Source: Tipula vernalis (Eukaryota; Arthropoda; Insecta; Diptera; Tipulidae). Taken from it: a stretch of DNA of 64,000 bases. This document shows positions 1-11,182 of this stretch, piece after piece (positions within the stretch are counted from its first letter, which is position 1; every line of letters begins with the position of its first letter). Made by a program: the position numbers and the translations under genes. The stretch is taken from contig OY282558.1 in the NCBI GenBank assembly GCA_958295665.1, positions 47,554,389 to 47,618,388 of the forward strand. The letters are read 5' to 3'. Below the pieces are notes generated by a model. The model was not told the origin of the DNA and ran no database searches. It saw only the letters and a list, made by a program, of their open reading frames with translations.

Positions 1-1973
1 ACTTATATCTCCATTACGAAAAACTACTATTCCACGCTAAGAACTCTGCGCTGCCTATCTTCTTGCCGATCTGGCACATCGGGTACTCGCTATAATTAAC
101 TTTGAAATCAATAACATTTGTTATTGGACCGATTCAATTATCGTCCTCCACTGGCTCAGATCTGAATCGTCGTCGTGGAATACATTCGTTGCCAACCGAG
201 TTTCCAGTATTCAACAACTTACAAACGTCAACAGCTGGAACCATGTAAAATCCGAACAAAATCCTGCAGATATTGTCTCAAGAGGGATCATGCCAGAAGA
301 GTTGCCCAAATGTTCAACTTGGTTTAATGGACCTCAATTTTTATCTACAGATGCTCAAAATTGGATACAATCAAAGCTTCCAGTTGAGGTGCCTCTGACT
401 GACCACCGGATCGAAAAATCTGTATTGGTTTCCATCGAAGAAGAATCAAGCACGAGCTATCGAAATAATTTAATCGACTCCATAAAATATAGAAATAATT
501 TCAGAAGTCTACGCAACATAGTGGCTTGGATCAACCAATTCATTTCTAACTGTCGTTTACATGGTCGATTGCGAGGCAAATTGGAAGAAAGAACAGAAGG
601 GTCTCTATCAATTAAAGAGCTTGAGAACAGTCTTCATGGTATAGTCAAAATTGTTCAAGGTAGAGCATTTCATGATGAAATAAGAATGATGTCATCAAAA
701 GTCTTACCGACAAAAAATCGTCTAAATTCCTTGTCTCCCTTCCTCGACCATCAAAATATATTACGAGTCGGTGGCCGCCTACAAAAATGTTCATTACCTT
801 TCCATTTCAAACACCCTATACTTCTTCCATTTAAACATCCTTTCACACTAAATTTTTTTTCCGAGTATCATTCTAGATTGTTGCATGCCGGACCTCAAGC
901 TATGTTAGCAACAATCCGTCAAAAATGTCGGCCTTTAAAAGGGCGTCAATTGGCTAGTAGGACATATCATTCCTGTATTAGGTGTTTCAAGTTGCATCCG
1001 AGATCTACCAATCAATTGATGGGTAACCTACCGACTCATAGAATCAACCATTCACCACCATTTAGTGTAATCGGGGTAGATTACTGTGGCCCTTTTTACA
1101 TCGCCACTATAAGGTCCGAGGAAAGAAACCTACAAAGGCATATCTCGCAATCTTCATATTTTTTCCGTGAAAGCTGTACATTTGGAGCTGGTGCCTGACA
1201 TGACCACAGATGCTTTTATAGGAGCATTAAAGAGGTTTATTGCTACTCGAGGGATATGTCATCACATATATTCCGACAACGGAACAAACTTTGTATGCGC
1301 TTACTCCGAACTTCAAAAAATGCGTAACCTTTTCATGTCCCAACAACATCAATTAGAAGTTACAAAGTTTTGCCAAGACAACAGCATCACTTGGCATTTT
1401 CAACCTCCATCATCTCCGCACTTCGGTGGCCTGCAACATTTTCTCCGAGTCGTGGGCAACGCGTCGCTTACTTTTGAAGAATTGAACACCGTCATCAAAC
1501 AAGTCGAAGCGGTGTTAAACTCTCGACCACTTACACCAGTATCATCGAGTCCTGACGATCTAGATGTCCTGACCCCTGCTCATTTTCTGATTGGTCGTCC
1601 TCTTATCACCATCTGCGAGCCAGAGATAACAAATGAAAATATTTCTACTGTACGCCGTTGGAGATTGGTTCAACAATTACAGCAACATTTTTGGTCTCGG
1701 TGGTCCAGAGAGTACTTATGTGAGCTGCAGCATGGAAGGAAATCAGTAGCTCCTGGTGAATTGGTTCTAATCAGAGAAGATAATCTTCCTCCGCTAAAAT
1801 GGAAGATGGGAAGAGTCGTCGTAATATACCCTGGCCTTGATGGACATACTCGCGTTGCTACTGTTAAAACTTCAACTGGATCATTGAAACGTTCGATATC
1901 AAAGCTATGTCCTCTTCCTATCTACGAAGTCGAGTTAAAGGACGGAACCCTTCAAGGGGGGGAGGATGTTTAA
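1..1973 (+). pseudogene. BEL/Pao retrotransposon pol, 3' part (RNase H, integrase, DUF5641), broken
   Basis: This is the C-terminal half of a BEL/Pao polyprotein that runs off the left edge of the window. From base 2 the frame reads RNase H-type sequence, including IPR-x-ELCAA (the x is an in-frame stop at about base 38), WTDS and NPADIVSRG. It continues into the open stretch 290-1198 with the integrase zinc-binding region and VDYCGPFYIA. The integrase core then continues in another frame at 1167-1973, with SDNGTNF, PPSSPHFGG and NSRPLTP, followed by the DUF5641 tail (GRVV..YPG.DG..RV). At least two frame changes lie between about 1100 and 1170. The integrase Glu-containing segment after PHFGG reads LQHFLRVVG where the family has GLWEAAVKS, so it looks damaged. 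The element is dead as sequenced. Assignment to BEL/Pao is firm; the subfamily is not determined. Confidence 0.9.
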
Positions 1974-2350
1974 TCTACAAGCATAATATCTTCTATTCAA
2001 TTTGTAATTCATAACTTTAAAATTATCCAATTCAGCTCTGTTCATTTAGCCATAAATTCTTTTATTTTGTCACAGTAAAATTCGTTAAATTTAATCTTTA
2101 AATTAATAAACAAGCCGATCCCACCTGTTATATACTATTTGAGATTACAGCGAAGAAGGTCACAAGGAATTGGAAGGATTGAGGAAGGTCACAAGGATTG
2201 AGATTATTTCTGATAATTACTAAATCGTACAATCGACAGTCGGATATACCAAATTTTTTATGTATAATAACCGGTAGCTGTAAAATCCTAAATAAGAAGT
2301 TCTTTGTTGCGACCGCATAATTTCGTTTAATTCCTTCCCTCTACTATAAA
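1967..2350 (+). repeat. Probable 3' LTR of the BEL/Pao element
   Basis: The pol stop is immediately preceded by a purine run (AAGGGGGGGAGGA) that ends in TGTT, the usual BEL polypurine tract to LTR junction, so the LTR should begin at 1967. An AATAAG-like polyadenylation motif lies near 2290. The right end is not visible because the 5' LTR is outside the window; 2350 is an estimate. A short imperfect duplication (aaggtcacaagga) lies near 2156-2205. Confidence 0.5.
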
Positions 2351-3130
2351 AAAAATAAAAATTTGAGTACGAAATTTTTTGCTAAACAGTATTCGCATTT
2401 CTATGAAGGTATCAGTTGAAATTGGTATTAACGAAATTTTGACATTTGCATATTTTCAGAACTGGTAACATCTTAATTTTTAATGCTAAATATTCTTCGA
2501 ATTTATTACAACAGAAATTTTTGTTCTTTGTTTATCTGTATTAAAATAATTGTACCATAATTTGCTTTGTGGAAATTCTTCGAAAATGCTACAACAATTA
2601 GAAAATGATAATTTCTGATGAAACATTTTAAGGTCTGAGTCATTCATTTTATAATGATTAAACCAATATACGCTTAAAATACATCTGCACTCATGAAGGC
2701 TGTCAATATTGATTACTTATACCACTAATTGGATTAGATGACAGAAATTTGTTTATTTATTAACGTAGCATTGTCAAAATTGTAATAGAAAATATCCCCG
2801 TTGTTTCTTCGAAAATTTCAGTAAGAATGGAAGAGAATATCAAAGTACGAACAAGAAGACTAAAGAAAGAAAGGAAAAATAGGAAATTTCTACCGGAAAT
2901 ATTTCGTTTACACGAATCAGCAAGTTGCGGCTGATCTAATCGGTCAATTTGATTATTTCGCATAACCGTTATTTTTAAACTTCTACCGGTCTGTCGTATA
3001 TAAAGTTTGAAATATGTTAATATACATTTTTTGACTAATTATAATCAATTTTAATAAGGAGGGTTCCATATAAAACTGGTCCATAATTTCAGATTCAGCA
3101 GGAACTAGTGAAAAGATCATTTTAATTTTA
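2351..3130. other. AT-rich spacer, no feature recognised
   Basis: Low-complexity AT-rich DNA between the BEL LTR and the 3' end of the protease gene. A 67-codon minus-strand ORF (2760-2963) has a hydrophobic stretch but no homology I recognise, no signal-peptide start and no neighbour support, so I leave it uncalled. Confidence 0.5.
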
Positions 3131-3135
3131 ATTAT

Positions 3136-3141
3136 TTTATT
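3136..3141 (-). promoter_or_regulatory. Polyadenylation signal of the protease homologue gene
   Basis: AATAAA on the minus strand, about 27 nt past the stop codon of the gene ending at 3168. Confidence 0.55.
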
Positions 3142-3167
3142 TTCATATCATACAAAAATTAAGCATA

Positions 3168-4402
3168 CTATTCCTCTCCATCTGCCCAAATTTTGCCTTC
3201 GATCCACTCAATGTAATTGAATACTTTTATAGCCGCGTCTGCTATTTTCGATTGCAATCGTATTGTCGAAATACCAAATAAAATATTTGCACATCCGACA
3301 CTAGGATGACTTGTCACAATTGGAGCGCCAATAATACTGGAAGGATAAATTGAATCACCCAATTCCATCGAAGTGGTACAAATAAAATTATCGTCCATTT
3401 GAAAGAATTCATCAAACCGTTTATAAGCCACATTACACACCTCGTTCGATACAATCCATCGTTGATATTTTACCAACGGATGTTGAGTATTATTAATATA
3501 TTTGAAATTAAAATAAATTCGATAAACATCATTGGGCTTAGTGTCAGTATCAGGTAAACAGATTGGACGAATGTATTCTGAAAATTCAACTTTCGCCGAT
3601 AACTTTATTAATGCAATGTCATTATAGATTTCTCCTGAATGATAATTGGGATGCGCAATTGTTTTTGCTATGTCATAATCAATTCGAGATCTTTCATTTG
3701 CTAATAAATCTGACATCCCAAGGCGCACTTTGACAAGTTTCGTATAACTAATAAATAAGAATGATTTTATGATTGGTTACCGATTACTATATTTACTGTA
3801 AATTCAATCCATACCCGGGATATTCATTTAATGAGAGTGCAGCAGTTAAAACATAACGTGTACTTATTAATGTACCTTCGTTACCGTAAAACATCGTTTT
3901 ATTTGTTGCGTCCATTTTATAAAGTAACTTTGCGACATGTGGATAGTTTTTAGTGGATGCTAAACGGTTTTCGATTAATGCGCTTAGCGGTCCAATATTA
4001 CAGGTTACATTTGCGTTATACTCTTGGCATTCTATAAGTATATGTAGCTAATAAAATATAGATCGATTTAACGTAAGGAGCAACTTACTTGCAAGGCTCT
4101 CCGAATATGGTGTTACACCAGCACAACAAACTACTAAATCACCTTTATGATGGTTACATGGTTGTGGCAATTGCCCATGATTTATGTATAAGTCTTTTGC
4201 CACATCGCAATCGCTAAATAAGGCACATGCGGCTAACCCTTCATCTCCATTTGTATTACATCTATCACCTGTATTAATAACCAAATTAATTTAACATCCG
4301 CCATACACAACAATAATTGGCGACATTATTCTTACCCAAGTTTGGAAGGTCAGCAATGCATAATTGGATGACGAATAAAAATCCGACAATTATTTGCTTC
4401 AT
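3168..4402 (-). CDS. CLIP-domain serine protease homologue (non-catalytic), four exons
   Basis: Secreted arthropod haemolymph-type protein. Exons inferred on the minus strand: 4402-4336, 4268-4089, 4031-3797 and 3747-3168. All three introns are GT-AG, and the joined length is 1062 nt with the frame kept throughout, giving 353 residues. Exon 1 encodes a signal peptide starting MKQIIVGFLFVIQLCIA. Exon 2 is a clip domain with six cysteines (RC, AAC, SDC, QPC, VCC). Exons 3-4 form a chymotrypsin-like domain starting around residue 110, with VRLG and the catalytic Asp motif NDIALIKL, ending in a YIEWI helix. The catalytic His of TAAH is Leu (TAALS, about residue 148). The GDSGGP site reads SIIGAP, so Ser appears to be Ile. 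No R-IVGG activation site is visible. Known family members act as cofactors in melanization or Toll cascades; that role here is inference. It is the only convincing host gene in the window. Confidence 0.85.
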
Positions 4403-5045
4403 TTAAATTATACTGTACAGTTATACACACAAAAATATTAACTAATGAACAAAAATATTTTAAATACAAATTGCAATGACAAACAAATATTCTAAAATTT
4501 GCTTCCGTTCTGATAAGACATTGTTTGGACCGCTACAAATTTTAATTTTAATCTTTCAAACTTGACCTCGTTTATGATTTTGTTAATCGTTTATTGGGCA
4601 TTTGTTTTGCATGTAAAAAACACGATTTTATTGGTGCTAATTTTCAGTCTATATTTTCCAACACTTTCCACTATTATCAATCTACATCTTATTATATTCA
4701 CTTGATCATTTATTATCACTCGTCGACGAGTTAAACTAAACTATTTAAGCTTTGCAAATCGAGCGCGCTTTTATATGTATGTACATGTTTTTTTAGTACT
4801 TGTGTTTACCACAAGAGTATTCGAAAATGAATATGGGGTCACTATGTTTTGTTTACTTTTTACATTTTTTACATGGATTTTGATCAAAAACAACTCTATT
4901 GAAGTGTTAAGCTTCTATGTAACTTGCCACGTTGTGTGTTTGTGGCGGTAAAATTTTGTGTTCTATATTAGATCCATGGAATTTTTTTTTGATATTTCGC
5001 ATTTTTGACAACTGTCAAAAAATGTAGGGTATATTTTATAAAAGT
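4403..5045. other. AT-rich upstream region of the protease gene
   Basis: Contains the presumed promoter of the minus-strand gene starting at 4402. I cannot place a TATA box or initiator with confidence. No other feature seen. Confidence 0.4.
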
Positions 5046-5049
5046 TTTG

Positions 5050-5260
5050 AAGTGTATTCCTGATTGATGGATTGATTGGAGTGTTCGACCAAGCTATAAG
5101 CAAGACCTCTCAGAGATGGCCGGGCCTCACCGAACACCCTGTTCACACAACTTAAAGAGGATTTGGAGAGGTTTAGTTAGAAATGATGGAAATTGACCCG
5201 GTTATAGACACCTAAGTATAGGCAATTGTTAGTAACACAATGACAATACATTTCTAATCT
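5050..5260 (-). mobile_element. 3' end of a tail-repeat non-LTR-like element (family B, copy 1)
   Basis: On the minus strand this fragment ends in AATCAATCC-type repeats preceded by GAGGTCTTGCTTATAGCTTGG. That resembles the tails at 22310-22450 (plus) and 41635-42035 (minus), which share GAGACTTGCTTAATGCTTGATC and an AATC-repeat tail. A second shared block (CCGGTT..AGACACCTAAGTA) lies at 5198-5222 and about 41970-41995. No coding sequence is visible in this copy. The family is defined only by these alignments. Confidence 0.5.
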
Positions 5261-5305
5261 AATTGTATGGTTTATTTAAAATTAAAACTCCATTCCGAAA
5301 TATTA

Positions 5306-5870
5306 TTATTATTATTATTGGAGGGCCATGTGGGCGATCAGCCACCTCGCACTGCGACCTAAAAGATCAATTGTGCTGGACCTTGCTTAATTATCCGTCC
5401 AGTCAATATTCAGGTTCTTAATGAACCTGACAATACTTGCTGCCGGTACTTGATACATAATATCTGGGCTAATTGCTCTCCCTCCTAGATGTTTACTACA
5501 GCACGTAGTTCCGCTAGAAAGGCGGTAGCATTGGAACCCAAGGACTTCGAGTGGGCTGTCCCACTCCCGTATATTCCTACTCCTGTCCCGCATGCCGTTT
5601 GATTTTACTCTTACGAGTTTCTGGGAATTGCAAATCGGCCGATTTAGCGCCGTAATTTAGCCTGTGCCAAATGGCCAAAAATGTGCCAAATGTCCTTAGT
5701 TACCTGTGGTTGCCATAAAGAGGCAGCACGTACACTTGCGAATTGTGAACAGGTTACCTCTTAAACAATTATCCCCATCACGCAGCTGCCTAATACATGA
5801 CCAGAACAGCTCACGTGATGCGCACCCTACTGGAAGGTTATGGAGCTAGTAGATTAATCTACTCAACGTT
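5306..5870 (-). mobile_element. Non-LTR retrotransposon 3' end with an AAT-repeat tail, decayed
   Basis: Read on the minus strand, a GC-richer segment ends in GGTCGCAGTGCGAGGTGGCTG and then an (AAT)n tail at about 5306-5325, a typical non-LTR 3' terminus. A 68-codon ORF (5593-5387) ends in VPAASIVRFIKNLNIDW, resembling the C-terminal tail of R1/I-type polyproteins. The upstream coding region is missing. The superfamily is inference. Confidence 0.45.
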
Positions 5871-5929
5871 GGTCCCCTCCCCCCCCCCCCCAATAGACGC
5901 CAACCCCCCAAATTTATAGAAATAGTCGT

Positions 5930-6700
5930 TTAGATCAGAATTCAATTGTTAGGAATATATCTCAGATAAATGAAGATTTAAGTAATATCGTTAGTTGGTC
6001 GGTCCCTCTCTAATAGGCTCATTTTAATACGAATAAATCTCAGTCGATTATAATTTATAAAAAACCGTTAGATACCTCGTCCTTTCCTAGTTTGTATTAT
6101 TCTGCAGGGTTCGCTAATTAAATATTCAAATACTGTTAGGAATTTAGGCTTAGTTATTAATAAAACGCTTACTTGGAGTGACCATTTAGTTAGTATTAGT
6201 AAGAGGGTCTTTGGCATGCTTAGTTGTTTGTATAAAGTAGTTGGATTTTCTGATAGTCACGTCACTTTAGAAAAAAATTCTTTTCGTCTTACGGTGACAT
6301 AGTTTTATTCGGTATATGCTTCAGAAAAATATGAATGTTCTCCAAAGATGTTTCAATGCTTGTACCAGGTTTATTTTTGATATTAGGAAGTTCGATTACA
6401 TTTATCCCTACTCTAGCCTTGTTTTAGGATGTAGTTTATCTATTTTTTACGAATTTCGCGTTTGCCTTTCTATTTTTAAACTTCTCAAAGCTAACGAGTC
6501 TTGTTCTCTATATAGGAAATTACTGTTTAGTAGATTTCATTCCTCTAATTCCGCCTAATTCCGGCCAAAAATTGTTGGGGAGTTTCACTTTGGAATTCAA
6601 TTCCACTGGAAATTAAGAGAGTAGGATCGGCAAAATTATTTAAGTCCAAATTTTTTGAGTGGCGTGATTGTTGGCCAATACGTAGCTTTTTAATTTAACA
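5930..6700 (+). pseudogene. Jockey-like non-LTR reverse transcriptase, C-terminal remnant
   Basis: Broken reading frames encode the post-catalytic part of a non-LTR reverse transcriptase: a segment like LSNIVSWSVPL, then VRNLGLVINKTLTWSDHL (family pattern LGV.ID..L.W..H), then a cysteine-rich ..MNVLQRCFNACTRFIF.. region in the ORF 6316-6558. Several stops and frame changes are present, and the RT catalytic core is absent. Run lengths of C (5880-5892) just upstream mark a low-complexity boundary with the minus-strand fragment. Confidence 0.6.
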
Positions 6701-7323
6701 GAGCGAAAGTGGAGAGAAAGAAGCAAAATAACAAAATGTCGGGGCTACTTCAAAACTTACAGAAAAAATAACAAAACAAAACAAAGTGTTTACGTGTTCA
6801 ATTTTGCTCACTTTCTCATTTTCGCTCATTCTTTTTGATTTATTGTACTCTTTCCTCTTTCTAGGAATGAAATTTTGGGCAAAATTTCATTCCTATCCGA
6901 ATAGGAATAACTTTTACCAAAGTAAAACGGCAAATGTTTCTTTCTTTAGTAATGGGTATTAAGACACTCACTTTTCTTAATATTGTATAAATGACTGTAT
7001 ACAACACAGTCTTATTAAAAGTAATGAAACGTCAAAAAAAGTCGTAGCTCAATTTTTCTCTAGCAGTAGCAGAAAATTATTCAATTTTGATTCCTTTTGG
7101 TTTTGACATTTTATGTTTGACGTGAAAAATAATATTGGTTAAGTTTCAATTACGATACCCATATTAATTTAAACAAATTTATTTACTATTTAAACCATTG
7201 TTGAGATATACAAACACTTATTTTTGCTAAACATCCTTTTAAAAAAAAACAATTCAAAAATATTTACAGACAAATTACCCTGATCCTGATCCGACCGATG
7301 GTGACTCCCCCTAATTCTTATAC
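6701..7323. other. AT-rich spacer with a short perfect dyad
   Basis: No gene seen. At 6863-6894 two 15-nt arms (AGGAATGAAATTTTG and its complement) flank a 2-nt loop, giving a perfect hairpin of unknown role. Confidence 0.4.
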
Positions 7324-7345
7324 ATACTTTGTTTGGGTATTTATC
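7324..7345 (+). repeat. 22-nt direct repeat, left copy (candidate target-site duplication)
   Basis: Identical to 22449-22470. The sequence begins ATACTTTGTTTGGG. The right copy starts exactly at the end of the AATC-repeat tail, as a target duplication of a non-LTR insertion would. Confidence 0.6.
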
Positions 7346-9239
7346 GGTGCGCGATGAGCGCTCGATGGAGATGGACGTGTTTTAGTCTGTCTCCGTAAGT
7401 GATATTTGTTTTAAATTAAAGTAGTGTATATGTTATGTTGTGTTATAGTGTAATAGTGTAGTATAATAGTGTAAAAGTGGATTTATATATGAAAAATAAG
7501 TCAGTTTAGTGTAAAATTAATTTTTATGTTTATTTGGAGGACTATTTTGTGTTTAAGAAAAAGGAAAACGTGAGCAAACGTGTTCAGAAACGGTACTCTA
7601 GGCTATCGTTATACAGGTATTTTCTCATCACCCGTATTGGAATACATACATGTGTGTGGTGATGAATTGTGTAAAATTTTTCTTTATATTTATTAAATCA
7701 AAACCATAGTGTTCTACATTTACAAGGAATACAACGGGAAATTATTATTGTATCAATTGTACTCTCCAATTAAATATTCACCATTGTGATTGTCGAGTCG
7801 ATCGACAGTCAAAACGCACTACAGAATCGTGTCGATTTTCGATTGACTCTTGAATCATAATAGGGGTGATTATCAATAAAAAGAGATGATATGCCTCTTA
7901 CTTTTTACTGATGCTACAGCAGTATCGGTTTCTTCCGTTCATTAAGCTGTTGGTTGACTTTTTATTTTATTTTTTCACTGTTCGAGTAGTAATAGTATAG
8001 TATAACTATGTTTAGTATTCTGCTACAGTTAATATTCCATGAATTTTCCATGACACTAACAACAGTTTGTGGTAGGTGATTTTGGCAAGAGTTCAATAAT
8101 TAGTCTTATACTTCGAATTTCCTGTTCCTATGATTATTATCATACGTACTAGTGCGCCTCACATTGAAGGAAGCCGTTCATCTTTTATAACTGTTCTAAC
8201 AATTTCGATGCGAAATTTCAATGCGCGCGCACCTTGTAAAACGCTATCTAATGTGGAAAATCGTTTCATACATTCTTCTGCTTTCTTTATGGCCAGTGTT
8301 GCCGCCAGATAAATGAAACATCTAATTGCGTGTCATTAAAGAAATTCAAATCCTTTCCTCCATACCTTTAGCAGGCGTGGGTAATTGATGAATTTGCGAT
8401 AACGAATTATAGCGAAAAAAGTTTCCCATATTTTTATAGAATCAGGAGTATTGCTAATATGAGCGCTCTACAAAGTTTTAATGTCGGAAGCAAATAATAT
8501 TTTTATTTCTTCTATTCAATGTTTTGACCTTTGTATAAATAACGTCTGCGCTTATGTTTTCTTTGATGCGTCGGTCGGAATCATAAAGCTAAATTATTTA
8601 TTATTTTTGAGTAAAGATTATTCTAAAAGCCACGGTGGAGAATGGCCTAAGTCACGTAATCTCCTGTTAGAGTGTGGATGTACCAGGTTTCAGTTCTACA
8701 ATAGAGCCCGCGAACCTATGTCGACGGTTAGTCTGCCTAATTGTACGTCTGAATTAGTTCAAGTTCGTGAATAAATTTAAGACTAAAACAAAGAAAATTA
8801 TTCCAAATCTCGTGCAGCATTTAGGTAGGATAGCATTTTAGTAAAATTATTTCAATTGTCTGATTACATTTAACAATTTATATAAATGTTTTAAACGTTT
8901 AATTACCAAGTTTAGCTAAATACACAATTTTCACGGTTTGTCGTATCACGTTGGTTAAACAATAAATATTGTAAAACCAGCAATTAAACTACCCCATACA
9001 TACACTTATATGAAAATTGGCATACATTCACAACACAGAAACCAATAAAATCAATTTGCTTCAGTTTGGCGAGCTCATTCAGAACTGTGCTCTGAACCGA
9101 AATAAAACGCGAAAGGTGTTGTATACTTTAGCGAAGCAATGCACTATTGCTATCATTTTATACATTTGCAATGTAATTATTTTTATTGCTATCGATAAAG
9201 ACTGTAAACAAGCGTGTAACAAGGTAGAATAAATCAGTT
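7346..9239 (+). mobile_element. Left part of the block bounded by 22-nt direct repeats
   Basis: This segment and 21034-22448 would be contiguous (about 3.3 kb) before the gypsy element inserted, and together they lie between the two 22-nt repeats. It begins with a GC-richer stretch (GGTGCGCGATGAGCGCTCG) and then turns AT-rich. Short ORFs (8130-8312, 8481-8774, 9017-9232) show no recognised domain, and I see no reverse transcriptase. It may be a non-autonomous or 5'-transducing non-LTR element, or host DNA that happens to lie between two matching sequences. Confidence 0.35.
9236..9239 (+). repeat. Target-site duplication AGTT (left) of the gypsy element
   Basis: AGTT precedes the 5' LTR and recurs at 21030-21033 directly after the 3' LTR. 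A 4-bp duplication is typical of Ty3/gypsy integrases. Confidence 0.85.
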
Positions 9240-10545
9240 TGTAACGACTTTGGTTGAGTCGTTTCCGCGCTGAACAATGGAACGGCAGAGATGGGTGTTA
9301 CTACCCTGCTCATGGGTTTGAGTGGTTGTGTTTATTCCAGTCTTGGAGGTGGTGAGGAAGTGAACGACAAGAGAGAGGGGAAAAATTGGAAGATAAATGT
9401 TTTTTTTGTGTAAGCGATCGGTCAAGATTGGAAAAAGATAATTTTTTTTAATTCAGTCGGCAATAAGCTCTTGTGCTCGCACAGTCGAGAATTTTGGATT
9501 TAAATTTATTGTTTTTTCCGATAGGCGGGTCAAAGTATTTTGATTGACCTAAAGCTATTTGGATTTAGTATATGGTGATTTTTTTTTGGTATGATGCGAA
9601 AAATATAATAGTGCATCGAGAATAATAAAAGTTTTAATTGAAAAAAAAAAGAAACAAAAATTTTTTGGTGAATTATAATTTTTTTTTGTTAAGATAATAA
9701 TTTTTGTCTTGTCAATTGTGTTGACAAAATAAATTCTAGAAATTTAAAGACAATACCAGTTTGTAATAAAAATAAAATAAAAATAAGTAGTTATAAAATA
9801 AAAATTGAAAATAAACAGTTAAACTTGGCGTGGCCTGTTTTATTTGAAACTTGGGTTGCCCTTGATATTGTGTAGTGTGGTGAACATCAACGAGGTGTTT
9901 TATTGGCTACAGAAGTCTGTTAAAAAAAAATAAAAAATTATATTGTAGCTTTGAAGATTGACTTTATGGTACGAGTGACTCCTCTGAGCAGATACTACAC
10001 AGTCTTATCTACAAACGAGTGAATACGTATGTGAAACTGTGTGAAACTAAAAGTTTTCACGCCTTGCTCATAATTGAGATTTTCCTATAAACATAACATA
10101 TTTACCCTTCAACTGTGCTGATCCAAATATTTATTTTGGTAATATTAAACGGGTCTTGATGATGGTTCCGTTAGAAGCTGCCGGGAGTGGAGATCATTGA
10201 TGATACAGTTGGACCCAGATGACTCACATATACCAACGGAAAATAAAATCGTTCGTTTTTTTTTGTTATTATTATTTTTATTATTACATACGTATATACA
10301 TATTTATTGGTTTTGTTCAATTCATTAATTAGTTAATTTCCTTTAATTTGAGTGTTTTTTTTTTTTTGCTTCAGATGGAAGCTTTAACTTAATTTTTCTT
10401 TGTGTTACTATATTTACTTTTCGGAAGTATTTTTTTTGTTCTTGGATTAATTTTAATGCTAAATTTTCTTTTCTTATTGTAATTAGTTTAAAAAAACCAA
10501 AAGAAATTTTTTTTCATATATTCTTATAATGTTTTTTTTGTGGGA

Positions 10546-10605
<60 letters not shown>

Positions 10606-11170
10606 ACTTTTATTTGGTTGTACACCAAAAAAATTACATCATTTAAGTTTTTTTTGATTACTAATTTATATTTTTTTATATTAACCAATTTTGTTTCAGC
10701 CTCTAATCGTCGTTCATTTCCTCCACCATTATTATTATTATTATTATTATTTGTACTTTTCTCGTTCTTCGGTGAATTTAGTTTTCTTCGTTGGAATTTT
10801 TAAAGTCGAGATGATGAAGGGTTAGAAACCATTATCTTGGGAGGGGCTGATACAGTGATGTTGTTCGGAGTTTAACAGATCCACGGAGGGTGTAAATCAG
10901 ATGCCATATGGGTAGTTTATCCCAGTTCTTTTATTTTCTTTATTTTTAATCTTTTGTTTGTTCGCGGTTACTCCAGCTCCGATCAAGCTTTGAATAAATC
11001 CCACCCCCATACCCTGAGCCTTAGCCAGCTATCAATGCCGCGATTCAAAGCCTCTGATCGGAGATTCTTTAACGTCATTCTGGTGCAATTTGGAGTTCAA
11101 ATGGTCGGTATCACGTCGGATTAACGTTTGGTGATACCGCCAAACACAAGTACAACAGAGTGGCGTTACA
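9240..11170 (+). repeat. 5' LTR of the gypsy element
   Basis: 1931 bp from TGTAACGAC to GCGTTACA. It contains an A-rich first half, a T-rich second half with a 56-T run (10548-10603), and a (TTA)n stretch near 10730. Near 11000 lies AATAAATCCCACCCCC, a possible polyadenylation signal. It should carry the promoter, but no single TATA box is convincing. Confidence 0.95.
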
Positions 11171-11182
11171 GTGGCGCCCAAA
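11171..11182 (+). promoter_or_regulatory. Primer-binding site of the gypsy element
   Basis: GTGGCGCCCAAA starts at the LTR end. TGGCGCCCA is the standard complement of a tRNA 3' CCA end (tRNA-Lys type in many retroelements); the exact tRNA is not determined. Confidence 0.7.

Noticed and set aside
2760..2963. 67-codon minus-strand ORF with a hydrophobic stretch
   Set aside because: AT-driven composition, no signal-peptide start, no conservation that I recognise.
9234..9425. Minus-strand ORF starting MTDRLHKKN, found in both LTRs
   Set aside because: Present only because the LTR is duplicated; antisense to the element, no domain.
10540..10803. 87-codon ORF with a poly-Phe start (also 20477-20662)
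   Set aside because: Lies in the LTR and consists of translated T-run and TTA repeat.
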